Source: an uncultured Geobacteraceae bacterium (GTDB taxonomy: Bacteria > Desulfobacterota > Desulfuromonadia > Geobacterales > Pseudopelobacteraceae). Taken from it: a DNA stretch of 52,462 nucleotides. The DNA lies in contig CAIUSO010000061.1 of assembly GCA_903901875.1 (NCBI GenBank), positions 1 to 52,462 on the forward strand. Direction: 5' to 3'. The first letter of the stretch is position 1. The number at the start of each line of letters is the position of its first letter. The notes under the pieces were generated by a model. The model was not told the DNA's origin. It made no database searches and saw nothing but the letters and a program-made list of their open reading frames with translations. Shown piece by piece: positions 42,625 to 50,584 of the stretch. Made by a program: the position numbers and the translations under genes.

Positions 42625-45123
42625 TCACTCCCCGATTGGCATCTTTTTCAGATGCCAGATTTCCTCATTATAATCGTTGATGGTCCGGTCAGTGGAAAAT
42701 TTCCCGCTGTAGGCAGTATTGAGAATGCTCATGCGGGTCCAACGGTCACGATTCTGATAAGCGGTTGCCACCTGATGCTGGGCATCGACAAAACTGCGGA
42801 AATCGGCTGCCACCATCCAGGGATCGTAGGGCGAACAGATTGCATTGATAATCGGATCGAACAGCCCCGCTTCAAAAAGATTAAAATGATTGCAGCGAAG
42901 CAGGTTCATAACCCGCTGGAGATCATTATCGTGGCTGATGGTCCCGTGGGGGTCATACTGCCAGCGCAGCTCCTCAACCTCTTCACTGGTCAGGCCGAAC
43001 ATGAAAAAGTTATCTTTGCCCACCTCTTCAAGGATTTCAATGTTGGCACCGTCCAGGGTCCCAATAGTTATGGCCCCATTCATCATGAACTTCATATTGC
43101 CGGTCCCGGACGCTTCCTTACCGGCCGTTGAAAGCTGCTCGGAGAGATCGGTACCAGGGCAGATAGTCTCCATGGCACTGACGCTGTAGTTGGGGAGAAA
43201 TGCCACCTTGAGCATGTCGCCAACCATGGGGTCGGCATTAATCACCTTGGCCACGTTGTTGACCAACTTGATGATCAGCTTGGCCATCGCATAGCCCGGT
43301 GCCGCCTTTCCACCAATCAGGACACAGCGATTGGTCCACCCTGCCGTATCCCCACGCTTGATCCGGTCGTAGAGATGGATAACGTGGAGCACATTGAGCA
43401 GCTGGCGCTTGTACTCGTGGATCCTTTTCACCTGTACGTCGAAGAGGGATTCCGGATTGAAGACAACGTTACAGTGGGCTTCAACCAGGGTAGCAAGGTT
43501 CACCTTATTGGCATGTTTTACCCCATGCCACTGTTGACGGAATTCCGGATCGTCGGCATGGGGAGCAATGCGGCTGATCTGTTGCAGATCGGATATCCAA
43601 CCATCGCCGATGATGCCGCTCACCAGATTGCTGAGACCCGGGTTGCAGCGGGCGATCCAGCGACGGGGCGTAACTCCGTTGGTCTTGTTGTTAAACTTAT
43701 GGGGCCAGAGTTCATAGAAATCCCGGAACAGCCCCTCGGCCAGCAGTTGGGAGTGGAGAGCGGCAACACCATTGACCGAATAACTGCCGACAATGGCAAG
43801 ATAGGCCATCCGGATCTGGAGAGTCCCCCCCTCTTCAATAATGGACATGCGCCGCATCCGTTCGTTATCACCGGGCCAGCGGCTGGAAACTTCGGACATG
43901 AACCGGGCATTTATCTCCAGGATAATTTCCAAGATCCGGGGCAGCAGTTGGCCGAACAGCGGCAACGGCCATTTTTCGAGGGCCTCGGGAAGCAGCGTAT
44001 GGTTGGTGTATGCCATTGTCTTGCTGGTAATATCCCACGCCTGCTCCCACCCTAACCCCTGATCATCCATTAAAATTCGCATCAGCTCGGGAACCGCACA
44101 GCTCGGGTGGGTGTCATTCAGCTGGAAACAATTATTGGCGGCAAAGTCGGAGAAATCACCCTTACGTACGATGACCCACCGCTCCACCACATCCTGTAAA
44201 CTGGCGGAGGCGAGGAAATACTGCTGGCGCAGCCGGAGTACCTTACCGTTTTCACTGGCATCGTTGGGATAGAGCACCATGGTGATATTTTCTGCTTCAT
44301 TTTTTGTGGCAACAGACTCCGCGTACCCCCCCGCGTTGAACTCACCAAGGTCAAAGGCATCGGTGGCAGCCGCCTTCCAGAGGCGCAGGGTGTTGACGGT
44401 GCCGTTGCGATAACCGGGAATCGGAATGTCATAGGGTACTGCCAGCACATCGCGACTGTTCACCCACCGGACACGCATCTCGCCGGAGTCTGAAACATAC
44501 CGTTCGCAGTGGCCATCGAAACGGACCCGCTGGGTAAATTCGGGCCGTTCCTGCTCCCAGGGATTGCCATCGCGGAGCCAGTGATCAGGCTCTTCAATCT
44601 GGCGCCCGTCGACGATACGCTGGCGGAACATACCGTATTCATAGCGGATTCCGTACCCCATAACCGGCAGCTGCAACGTGGCACAACTGTCAAGGAAACA
44701 GGCTGCCAGACGACCAAGACCACCATTGCCCAGCCCCGCATCTATTTCAGCCTCTGCCAGATCTTCCAGATTGATGCCCAGTTCGTGCATGGCCTCCGTT
44801 GCCGCATCGGTAATGCCAAGATTCAACAGGGCGTTGCCGAGAGTGCGCCCCATGAGAAATTCCAGGGAGAGGTAATACCCCTGTTTGCAGCCGGACTCCA
44901 CATACCCGTAACGGGTTCGTTTCCATCGCTCCATGAGGCGGTCACGAACGGTTAGTGCCAATGCTTTGTAATGGTATTTCACCGAATGGCTGTATTTGTT
45001 CTGCCCCAGGGTATAGGTAAAATAGCGGCGATAGTCATTAATCAGGCCGGGAGAATCCTGGGGGAGTGGAGGAAGTTCAGTAAGGCCGGGTGAGTGGATG
45101 CTGCGTTTCTTTCGAGGTGCCAT
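42625..45123 (-). CDS. glgP: Glycogen phosphorylase
   Basis: 832 residues, full length for the GT35 family. N-terminal FTYTLGQNKYSHSVKYHYKALALTVRDR, GLGNGGLGRLAACFLDS with the phosphate-site glycines, DTHPSCAVPELMR, RRWIARCNPGL, VKRIHEYKRQLLNVLHV, and the PLP-binding lysine in EASGTGNMKFMMNGAITIG. It releases glucose 1-phosphate from glycogen and with glgA (17.7 kb) covers glycogen turnover. It is a lone gene next to a gap containing a palindromic repeat. Confidence 0.96.
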   Translation of the reverse strand: MAPRKKRSIHSPGLTELPPLPQDSPGLINDYRRYFTYTLGQNKYSHSVKYHYKALALTVRDRLMERWKRTRYGYVESGCKQGYYLSLEFLMGRTLGNALLNLGITDAATEAMHELGINLEDLAEAEIDAGLGNGGLGRLAACFLDSCATLQLPVMGYGIRYEYGMFRQRIVDGRQIEEPDHWLRDGNPWEQERPEFTQRVRFDGHCERYVSDSGEMRVRWVNSRDVLAVPYDIPIPGYRNGTVNTLRLWKAAATDAFDLGEFNAGGYAESVATKNEAENITMVLYPNDASENGKVLRLRQQYFLASASLQDVVERWVIVRKGDFSDFAANNCFQLNDTHPSCAVPELMRILMDDQGLGWEQAWDITSKTMAYTNHTLLPEALEKWPLPLFGQLLPRILEIILEINARFMSEVSSRWPGDNERMRRMSIIEEGGTLQIRMAYLAIVGSYSVNGVAALHSQLLAEGLFRDFYELWPHKFNNKTNGVTPRRWIARCNPGLSNLVSGIIGDGWISDLQQISRIAPHADDPEFRQQWHGVKHANKVNLATLVEAHCNVVFNPESLFDVQVKRIHEYKRQLLNVLHVIHLYDRIKRGDTAGWTNRCVLIGGKAAPGYAMAKLIIKLVNNVAKVINADPMVGDMLKVAFLPNYSVSAMETICPGTDLSEQLSTAGKEASGTGNMKFMMNGAITIGTLDGANIEILEEVGKDNFFMFGLTSEEVEELRWQYDPHGTISHDNDLQRVMNLLRCNHFNLFEAGLFDPIINAICSPYDPWMVAADFRSFVDAQHQVATAYQNRDRWTRMSILNTAYSGKFSTDRTINDYNEEIWHLKKMPIGE

Positions 45124-45444
45124 GTGCGGATTCCTTTAGTGCCGTGACGGCTTGACACCGTGCGACATATATTAATTTTAATCTATTTGGCTCTGCATAA
45201 AGACAAACCGTACACGCTTTTGCTCAGGAAGGCAATTGTCAACCTCACGGCGAGCCCTTTTCCGGTAGATTTTCAGGCACATTCGTAGGGGCGTATGGCC
45301 ATACGCCCGCTTCTTTCTGTTCGCCCAATTGGGGCATATGCCAGATGCTTTAAGTGTCACCTAACTCTTTTATGTCTTCGTGCGTGCGAATCAAGATGGC
45401 TCGTATAGCATTTTTTTAGCAGCCTGATATAATTCAGGAATGCA
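45124..45444. other. Intergenic gap between glgP and the aminotransferase
   Basis: 321 bp without a gene. It contains one copy of the GGGCGTATGG palindrome (45289-45308) with GTAG at its left side. A 61-codon minus-strand ORF (45178-45360) runs through the palindrome and is not a believable gene. Confidence 0.6.
45289..45308. repeat. 20-bp perfect palindrome, copy 1
   Basis: GGGCGTATGGCCATACGCCC, a perfect palindrome, preceded by GTAG. The same word occurs at 49101-49120 and in part at 50402-50418. It lies in non-coding DNA. Confidence 0.9.
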
Positions 45445-46626
45445 TCAATTCCGGTTTATGCTCAACTCACGAAAACGCAGTACCGCCTCGGGAATGGCCG
45501 ATTCTTTGATGTTGCCGAAGGCCAGGCGCAGGTATCCCTCCAGACCGGGACCGAACACCTCACCCGGCAGGGAGAGGATGGCCGCCTCGTCAACCAGTCG
45601 CTTCGCCACTTCACGGCCACTGCTGGTGCCAAAGGGGTGGCGGACCCAGGCAAAAAAGGCACCGCTGGCCGCCAGACGAAAGCGGTTTCCCGGCTGAATA
45701 AACAGCTGACGGAACAGATCGTGGCGACGGCACATCATGTCACAATTGGTTGCCACCCAGCCATCCAGATGATTGACGCCGTACATAATTGCCTGCTGGG
45801 TAATGCGGGGTTGGCAGACCGCCATGGTATCCTGGGCCTTGAGTGCCTGACTGATAAAGTAAGCGGAAGCCACCAACTGGCCGGCACGGTAACCGGTCAG
45901 GGCATAGGTTTTACCGAACGAGGCGACCTGGACAAAGGTATCTCCCCAGGTTGGGTCGCTGAACAGATCGTGGGGACGGGCCCCTTCCGGGATAAACTCG
46001 TTGTACGTTTCATCGAGGATGAGTGCAATGTTGCGGCGTTTGGCAAGGACAAACAATTGCCGCAGGGTGCCGGGTGGGGTGATGGCACCGGTCGGGTTAC
46101 TGGGCGAGACCACCAGCAGTGCCCGCGTCCGATCGGTAATCAACGTCTCGATTGCGGCGGGGGACGGTATGCCCCGCTGTTCCTCGGAAAAGGGGGCGTA
46201 CACGCAACGAATGCCAAGAATTTCCAATGCCATGGGATGATCAAAATATGCGGGAGCCTGCACAATGACTTCGTCACCGGCACTGCACAACGTCACAATT
46301 GCCAGCCAGAACGCCTGACTGGCACCGATAGTGAGACAGAAGTTGTCCGGCGACAGTTGTGCCCCATATTTTCTGCCGTAGTAATCGCAGACGGCACCGC
46401 GCACCTCCGGCAGCCCTTCGTCGGGAGAGTACCTCGACGTCAGCGGATCACCGAGGAGACCGGCCAGATGCGCCGTCATATCAGCAGCGGGAGCATAATC
46501 CGGCACCGCCTGGCAGAGGTCAATCAGCTCCCGGCCATCGTCAGGGCGTTCGGCAAGCCACCGCTTCACTTCGGTAATGGGAGGGGTGTGCACCCCGGTA
46601 ATCTGTGGTGAAAGTTTCATGGTCAT
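45445..46626 (-). CDS. PLP-dependent aminotransferase (class I/II)
   Basis: 393 residues of the fold-type I aspartate aminotransferase family: DEGLPEVRGAVCDYYGRKYG, ASQAFWLAIVTLCSAGDEV, SPSNPTGAITPPGTL, LILDETYNEFIPEG (the Asp/Tyr of the PLP site) and the Schiff-base lysine in SFGKTYALTGYR, then FAWVRHPFGTSSGREVA and LRLAFGNIKES. Substrate unknown: possible roles are aromatic, aspartate or 2-aminoadipate-type transamination. It lies 24 bp upstream (on its own strand) of nothing co-directional except cheD, which may share its transcript. Confidence 0.88.
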   Translation of the reverse strand: MTMKLSPQITGVHTPPITEVKRWLAERPDDGRELIDLCQAVPDYAPAADMTAHLAGLLGDPLTSRYSPDEGLPEVRGAVCDYYGRKYGAQLSPDNFCLTIGASQAFWLAIVTLCSAGDEVIVQAPAYFDHPMALEILGIRCVYAPFSEEQRGIPSPAAIETLITDRTRALLVVSPSNPTGAITPPGTLRQLFVLAKRRNIALILDETYNEFIPEGARPHDLFSDPTWGDTFVQVASFGKTYALTGYRAGQLVASAYFISQALKAQDTMAVCQPRITQQAIMYGVNHLDGWVATNCDMMCRRHDLFRQLFIQPGNRFRLAASGAFFAWVRHPFGTSSGREVAKRLVDEAAILSLPGEVFGPGLEGYLRLAFGNIKESAIPEAVLRFRELSINRN

Positions 46627-46650
46627 GGCATGCTCCCGGTATCAATGGCA

Positions 46651-47259
46651 CTACCGTACCGCTATCTGGTCCCGGATCGCCCGCTGCCAGCATTCCCGAT
46701 CCCGGCGAACCAGACTGGCACTCCGGTTGGCACCGACTTTCCGGCGATAGATGGAAAAATCACCGTTGGAGAAATGGATCACCCTGCCAAACTCCCCGCC
46801 AAGATCTTCCGCATCAACCGGAATTCCTTCTGCTGTGAGAAATTCCCGGATAAATCGACAATTTTCCCTGCCGATCCGGTTAAGACTCTCCGGCTCTCCA
46901 CGGTCACCCATAAGGGTGGCACCGCCGAACACCTTGGCCCGAAGCCGTGTGCGGTCCGTCCCCTTGGCAACCATGTCACCAATGAGCAGTTCCATGGCAT
47001 GGATACCATATCGCCCCCCATCTGACTCCCGCAACGGTTGATCGTTCAAAAGGGGGGAGCCGCTCAGCAGGAAATGATTCATGCCGATAAGCCCACGGTG
47101 GGGGTCGTACAGGCAGGCAGCCACGCAGGAGCCGAGCAGCGTGGAAATCACCGCAATATCGGAGGTCGCATAGTATTCGCCCGGTTCGATGGTAATGCGG
47201 CTGAAATCTTTATACCGTTCAATTTTCACATCGGTTCTTTGCAATGGATAATCATGCAT
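46651..47259 (-). CDS. cheD: Chemoreceptor glutamine deamidase CheD
   Basis: 202 residues. The catalytic cysteine is Cys45 in STLLGSCVAACLYD and the histidine His62 in GMNHFLL, spaced 17 residues apart as in the family; the residue six before the cysteine, usually threonine, is serine here (a conservative change). It deamidates glutamines on methyl-accepting chemotaxis proteins and can be regulated by CheC. It lies away from any visible che operon but within 15 kb of a chemoreceptor gene (33.9-35.9 kb). Confidence 0.92.
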   Translation of the reverse strand: MHDYPLQRTDVKIERYKDFSRITIEPGEYYATSDIAVISTLLGSCVAACLYDPHRGLIGMNHFLLSGSPLLNDQPLRESDGGRYGIHAMELLIGDMVAKGTDRTRLRAKVFGGATLMGDRGEPESLNRIGRENCRFIREFLTAEGIPVDAEDLGGEFGRVIHFSNGDFSIYRRKVGANRSASLVRRDRECWQRAIRDQIAVR

Positions 47260-47359
47260 CAGACTCCCGGGCAGACAAACTGCCGAACAATCTAACGTAA
47301 CAGCCCAGAAAAAGTCAAATTTCTTCCGAAGTCATTTGGCTGCGAAGGCTGCACAAACA

Positions 47360-48616
47360 TCAAAAATATGTATCAATATATGATTCCAACTTGCCATGGA
47401 GAGTATCCTCTCCTCCATGGCATATCTCCCCATACAGATGTTCGACGTGCTCAAGAAAAACCCTGACAATCTCCGGGTCGAAGTGGTTGCCCGATGATTC
47501 CTGCAGAATCCCCACCGCAACCGCAAAGCTGAACGGCTCCTTGTAGGGACGTTTTGAGGTCAGGGCATCAAACACGTCTGCCACCGCAAATATCCGGGCA
47601 TTAAGCGGTATGACACTCCCGGAGGTCCCGACCGGATAGCCGCTCCCATCAAACTTCTCATGGTGACAGACCACCACATCCCGTGCATCCTTCAGCCAGT
47701 CGTACCCTTGAATGATATCTTCGCCATGGCGCACGTGACTCTTCATGACACTGAATTCTTCTTCCGAAAGTTTCCCCGGCTTGTGAAGAATGGCATCTGC
47801 TATGGCAATTTTCCCCAGATCATGGAGGAAGGAGCCTTTGATTAACCCCTGCATGGCACCGCGCGTCAACCCCAGCTTTTCACCTATATGCACCGCATAG
47901 AGAGTAACCCGATAATTATGTTCGTTGGTATCGCTGTCCCGTTTGGCGATGGCACTTCCCAACACTTTCAACATGCCGATGTTGGTCAGGGCCAGGGTCC
48001 GGGAATAGTCCACCAACCGCCTGTTCAGGCGGATTATCAGCGGATACAGTACGATACTGGTGGCCAGAACAACCAGCACCACCAGCACCAGCGACCAGAG
48101 GGTTTGCGACTTTATCTGGGCAATAATGTCACTCGGAGCGTGGTAGATCCCCTCAAGATAGCCTATCTTTTTTCCGCTCTTATCCGTAAGCGGCACGAAA
48201 ACCCGCAAATAGGTGTCGTTGTTTACCTCCATCTTTGTGCAGACTACGCCATTTTTATCGGAAAATTCACTGCCATGTTTGGGAAGTTTCTCCTCAATAT
48301 CCCGTGCCGACGCCGCCACCGCTTCGGTGATTTTAATTGAGTTGGCATCATAGAATTCCACGGCAATCAGATTGTCGTGTTCGATATGTGCCGCCACGTT
48401 CCTGTTCAGCCGAGCCAGTGCCCCCTCGGACGGTGCCTGTAAATATTCAATCACCGCCTGCTTGTAGTTTACCGTTTCCGACTTGGCCATGACAACCACA
48501 TGGTCATCCAGACGAACATTGCCGAGATAATGAACAATGCCCCCTATGGCAAGTGACAGCACCAGCCATACCAGCAGCAATCTGACGACAAGCCACCGGT
48601 GAAGGTTTTCTATCAT
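47360..48616 (-). CDS. Membrane-anchored HD-GYP phosphodiesterase
   Basis: 418 residues: transmembrane helix (about 11-30), periplasmic sensor region (about 31-170, one cysteine at 126), transmembrane helix (about 172-196), then an HD-GYP domain (about 225-410). The HD pair is HDLGKIAI (His265-Asp266), the second metal site VCHHE (318-320), and the GYP motif FDGSGYPVG (326-328). HD-GYP enzymes hydrolyse c-di-GMP to GMP and so lower it. The sensor has no recognised family. It is the only visible c-di-GMP hydrolase in the window. Confidence 0.92.
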   Translation of the reverse strand: MIENLHRWLVVRLLLVWLVLSLAIGGIVHYLGNVRLDDHVVVMAKSETVNYKQAVIEYLQAPSEGALARLNRNVAAHIEHDNLIAVEFYDANSIKITEAVAASARDIEEKLPKHGSEFSDKNGVVCTKMEVNNDTYLRVFVPLTDKSGKKIGYLEGIYHAPSDIIAQIKSQTLWSLVLVVLVVLATSIVLYPLIIRLNRRLVDYSRTLALTNIGMLKVLGSAIAKRDSDTNEHNYRVTLYAVHIGEKLGLTRGAMQGLIKGSFLHDLGKIAIADAILHKPGKLSEEEFSVMKSHVRHGEDIIQGYDWLKDARDVVVCHHEKFDGSGYPVGTSGSVIPLNARIFAVADVFDALTSKRPYKEPFSFAVAVGILQESSGNHFDPEIVRVFLEHVEHLYGEICHGGEDTLHGKLESYIDTYF

Positions 48617-48793
48617 GGTGGATTTCTCCTGAATTATTAATTAGCATCATCTCTCATCTTTTGGAAAGACTAACGGCTTATCCCTGCAAAGTAAAGCCAT
48701 ATCACTCATGACCGGGCAATCAAAAAAACATCCCGGAATACAAATCACATAACTCTTAAGTTTCCCACTCCTCATGCCCCAGCGGTGACCGAT

Positions 48794-48952
48794 TTAACTC
48801 ATCCCGGGATTGCGCCATGACGGCGAAAACCGGTCCATCAGAGCAATAAATCGGCTGTTATGCGACGGTTCCAACAGGTGTGCCATTTCATGAACGACAA
48901 CATACTCCAAGCATTCCGGTGATTTTTTTGCCAGTTCAGCAAGTAAAGTGAC
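48794..48952 (-). pseudogene. Fragment of a YgjP-type (DUF45) metallopeptidase gene
   Basis: The minus-strand frame ends with the zinc-metallopeptidase end of the YgjP family: KKSPECLEYVVVHEMAHLLE (the HExxH-type site, HEMAH), PSHNSRFIALMDRFSPSWR, NPGMS, then a stop at 48796-48794. A stop codon upstream (about 48955) leaves only about 52 codons and no start, so the N-terminal half is missing. A family protein is normally about 150-250 residues. The match is by eye but strong, because the HEMAH(L)LE..H pattern and the flanking residues agree. Confidence 0.7.
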
Positions 48953-49028
48953 GAAGCGACCGTCTCACAGAGCAAAAATTTATTGTGCTCTCTTTTGGCC
49001 GTTTCCTTCCGCGACTTAAACCAAACGC

Positions 49029-49069
49029 AAAAAACGCCGCTTCTCCGATAACGATCCGAAAAGCGGCGT
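49029..49069 (-). terminator. Leftward terminator after the Rpn-family gene
   Basis: ACGCCGCTT (49034-49042) pairs exactly with AAGCGGCGT (49061-49069); on the minus strand the stem runs into T6 (A's 49029-49034). It lies 83 bp after the stop at 49152. The 18-base loop is long. Confidence 0.65.
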
Positions 49070-49100
49070 GGGGTATGGTATGGTGTGCATAGGTAAAAGC

Positions 49101-49120
49101 GGGCGTATGGCCATACGCCC
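49101..49120. repeat. 20-bp perfect palindrome, copy 2
   Basis: Identical to the copy at 45289-45308 but with CTAC on its right side instead of GTAG on its left, giving a longer combined form GTAGGGGCGTATGG-type with both arms. It lies between the Rpn gene and its terminator. Confidence 0.9.
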
Positions 49121-49151
49121 CTACAAAACCTCTGGTAAACGCCCGGTACGG

Positions 49152-50204
49152 TTATTCTCTTATACTGTCGATCTCTTCCCGACTAAAACCGGTTGCTTGG
49201 ATTATAATTTCCAACGCTACGCCGGCTTTTTTCAAGTTTGATGCAATTTTATTCTTTTCCTCAACAGTTTTTTTCTTTGCCTCATCGGCCTCCTGCTTTG
49301 CCTCATCGGCCTCCTGCTTTGCCTCATCAGCTTTCTGTTTTTCCTCAACAGCTTTCAGCTCTGCCTCAACAGCTTTCTGCTTTGCCTCACTCGCTTCCAG
49401 TTTCGCCACTCTCGTATTTTCACGCTGCTGCATTAACGAACGCTGCATATCTTCATAATCAAGCAAAACTATATCCTCATCTTTCATCTGTTTCCGTATT
49501 TCAGGCTCCAGTATCACAGACCGTAACCGGCGGATCAGATCGCCATACTTTGCAGGATAATCGGCTTCGTTTATATTGAGGATGTGATGCGTTTCATCGA
49601 TAGATTCACTTTGGTCAAATATGCTCAAAAGCTTTTCAAGATCATTGCGACGCTTCTTGGCCAACTGTGGTATCTGGATGATATAGCTGTCGTGGGTCAG
49701 GCTCTCGATAAAGCTTTCTTTTACGTCAATCTGGTCACCGGTCACCAGATCACGATACACACGGTTTACGCCAATTATTGAGGCGTTAATATGGTCAAGT
49801 CGGTGACCTAAAAAATAAATACTGATTATCGGTATGCCCACTCTTCTTTCATAATCGTTGATGATAGCCATCTCGGTGTTATCATAGTTACCGTACTGCC
49901 CGGAAAGGTAATTGCGAAAACGCATGATATCCGTAGCAAATTTGGCCTTCTGAAGTTCGATCAAAACCTGCCTGGAGCCTTCAGCAGTTTTGATTCTGGC
50001 ATTAAAATCAAGACGATACACCGTCAAGGTACCGGAACAACCTTCAATACGGCCCTTATCAACAGCGGACGTATATTCCTGGGGGCGGAAAACAAGTTCC
50101 TCAATCTCTTCGCCAATTATGGAAGAAATAAGCAGCTTCGCTACTTTTGCATCTTCCATAAGATATTTGAACACAACATCGTAAATGGGGTTGGCTATCT
50201 GCAT
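49152..50204 (-). CDS. Rpn-family nuclease (PD-(D/E)XK, transposase-like) with heptad-repeat tail
   Basis: 350 residues from the ATG at 50204 (MQIANPIYDVVFKYLMEDAK, the family start). Nuclease core in the first 120 residues: LDFNARIKTAEGSRQVLIELQKAKF holds the D...ExQ catalytic set, then FRNYLSGQYG; GIPIISIYFLGHRLD follows. Rpn proteins in E. coli promote recombination and DNA cleavage. The C-terminal 100 residues form a coiled coil with heptads of the type ADEAKQE, encoded by 21-bp tandem repeats, and end in a segment (VALEIIIQATGFSREEIDSI) seen in several family members. Confidence 0.88.
   Translation of the reverse strand: MQIANPIYDVVFKYLMEDAKVAKLLISSIIGEEIEELVFRPQEYTSAVDKGRIEGCSGTLTVYRLDFNARIKTAEGSRQVLIELQKAKFATDIMRFRNYLSGQYGNYDNTEMAIINDYERRVGIPIISIYFLGHRLDHINASIIGVNRVYRDLVTGDQIDVKESFIESLTHDSYIIQIPQLAKKRRNDLEKLLSIFDQSESIDETHHILNINEADYPAKYGDLIRRLRSVILEPEIRKQMKDEDIVLLDYEDMQRSLMQQRENTRVAKLEASEAKQKAVEAELKAVEEKQKADEAKQEADEAKQEADEAKKKTVEEKNKIASNLKKAGVALEIIIQATGFSREEIDSIRE
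49276..49338. repeat. 21-bp tandem repeats inside the Rpn gene
   Basis: Unit TTTGCCTCATCGGCCTCCTGC: two exact copies (49276-49296, 49297-49317) and a third diverged one (49318-49338), with further faded units to about 49400. Each unit encodes one heptad (DEAKQEA), so gain or loss of a unit changes the coiled-coil length and keeps the frame. Confidence 0.9.
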
Positions 50205-50401
50205 GGGCAAACTCCTGACGTAAGTCCATTGATACATTTGATATAAACAATATGCAGTATGTCAATTAAAATAGTAACCATAAAACAACCTTGCTGCCCG
50301 TTTTTTTGAAAATCGTAGATTGCCCATCCGGGCAATAAGCTTCCGGCCTGAAAGGCCGAGCGGACATTAGCCGTGTACAACCCCAACGGGGTGGTGCACG
50401 G

Positions 50402-50418
50402 ATGGCCATACGCCCCTA
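50402..50418. repeat. Partial palindrome, copy 3
   Basis: ATGGCCATACGCCCCTA, the right part of the palindrome with its CTAC arm; the left arm is replaced by CACGG. A degenerate third copy. Confidence 0.75.
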
Positions 50419-50453
50419 CGTTGATAGTTGATGAAAATGATCACACAAACTAG

Positions 50454-50482
50454 GGGCACCCCGTGCGGGTGCCCTGTTTTTT
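50454..50482 (+). terminator. Orphan rightward terminator
   Basis: GGGCACCC (50454-50461) pairs exactly with GGGTGCCC (50467-50474) with loop CGTGC, followed by TG and six T (50477-50482). It is a good rho-independent terminator on the + strand, but the neighbouring genes are on the minus strand, so its transcript is unknown. Confidence 0.7.
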
Positions 50483-50584
50483 GTACGACACCCCAATTAA
50501 CGCACTATCCCTCTCTATATACCCCGATTACCGCTTATTTTCCAATCATTTGAGTGCGATAACATGTATAATCCCAACTTCCTC

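Larger units (their letters stand above)
48617..49151. other. Intergenic gap with remnants and repeats
   Basis: 535 bp without an intact gene. It holds a metallopeptidase gene fragment (48794-48952), a leftward terminator (49029-49069) and a palindrome copy (49101-49120). Other parts show nothing I recognise. Confidence 0.6.
50205..50584. other. Intergenic gap rich in hairpins
   Basis: 380 bp without a gene. It includes hairpins (GGCCTGAAAGGCC, ACCCCAACGGGGT), a half copy of the palindrome at 50402-50418, and a rightward terminator-like hairpin at 50454-50482. The word ACCCCAACGGGGT and its flanks look like a dispersed repeat type seen in other bacteria. Confidence 0.55.

Noticed and set aside
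45178-45360. A 60-codon minus-strand ORF between glgP and the aminotransferase
   Set aside because: It crosses the palindromic repeat and has no ribosome site or family resemblance.
45637-46611. A 324-codon + strand ORF opposite the aminotransferase
   Set aside because: Shadow of an intact PLP enzyme gene; no recognised domain.
49276-49400. Possible CRISPR-like array from regular repeats
   Set aside because: The 21-bp units are directly adjacent with no spacers and translate in frame to heptads of a coiled coil.
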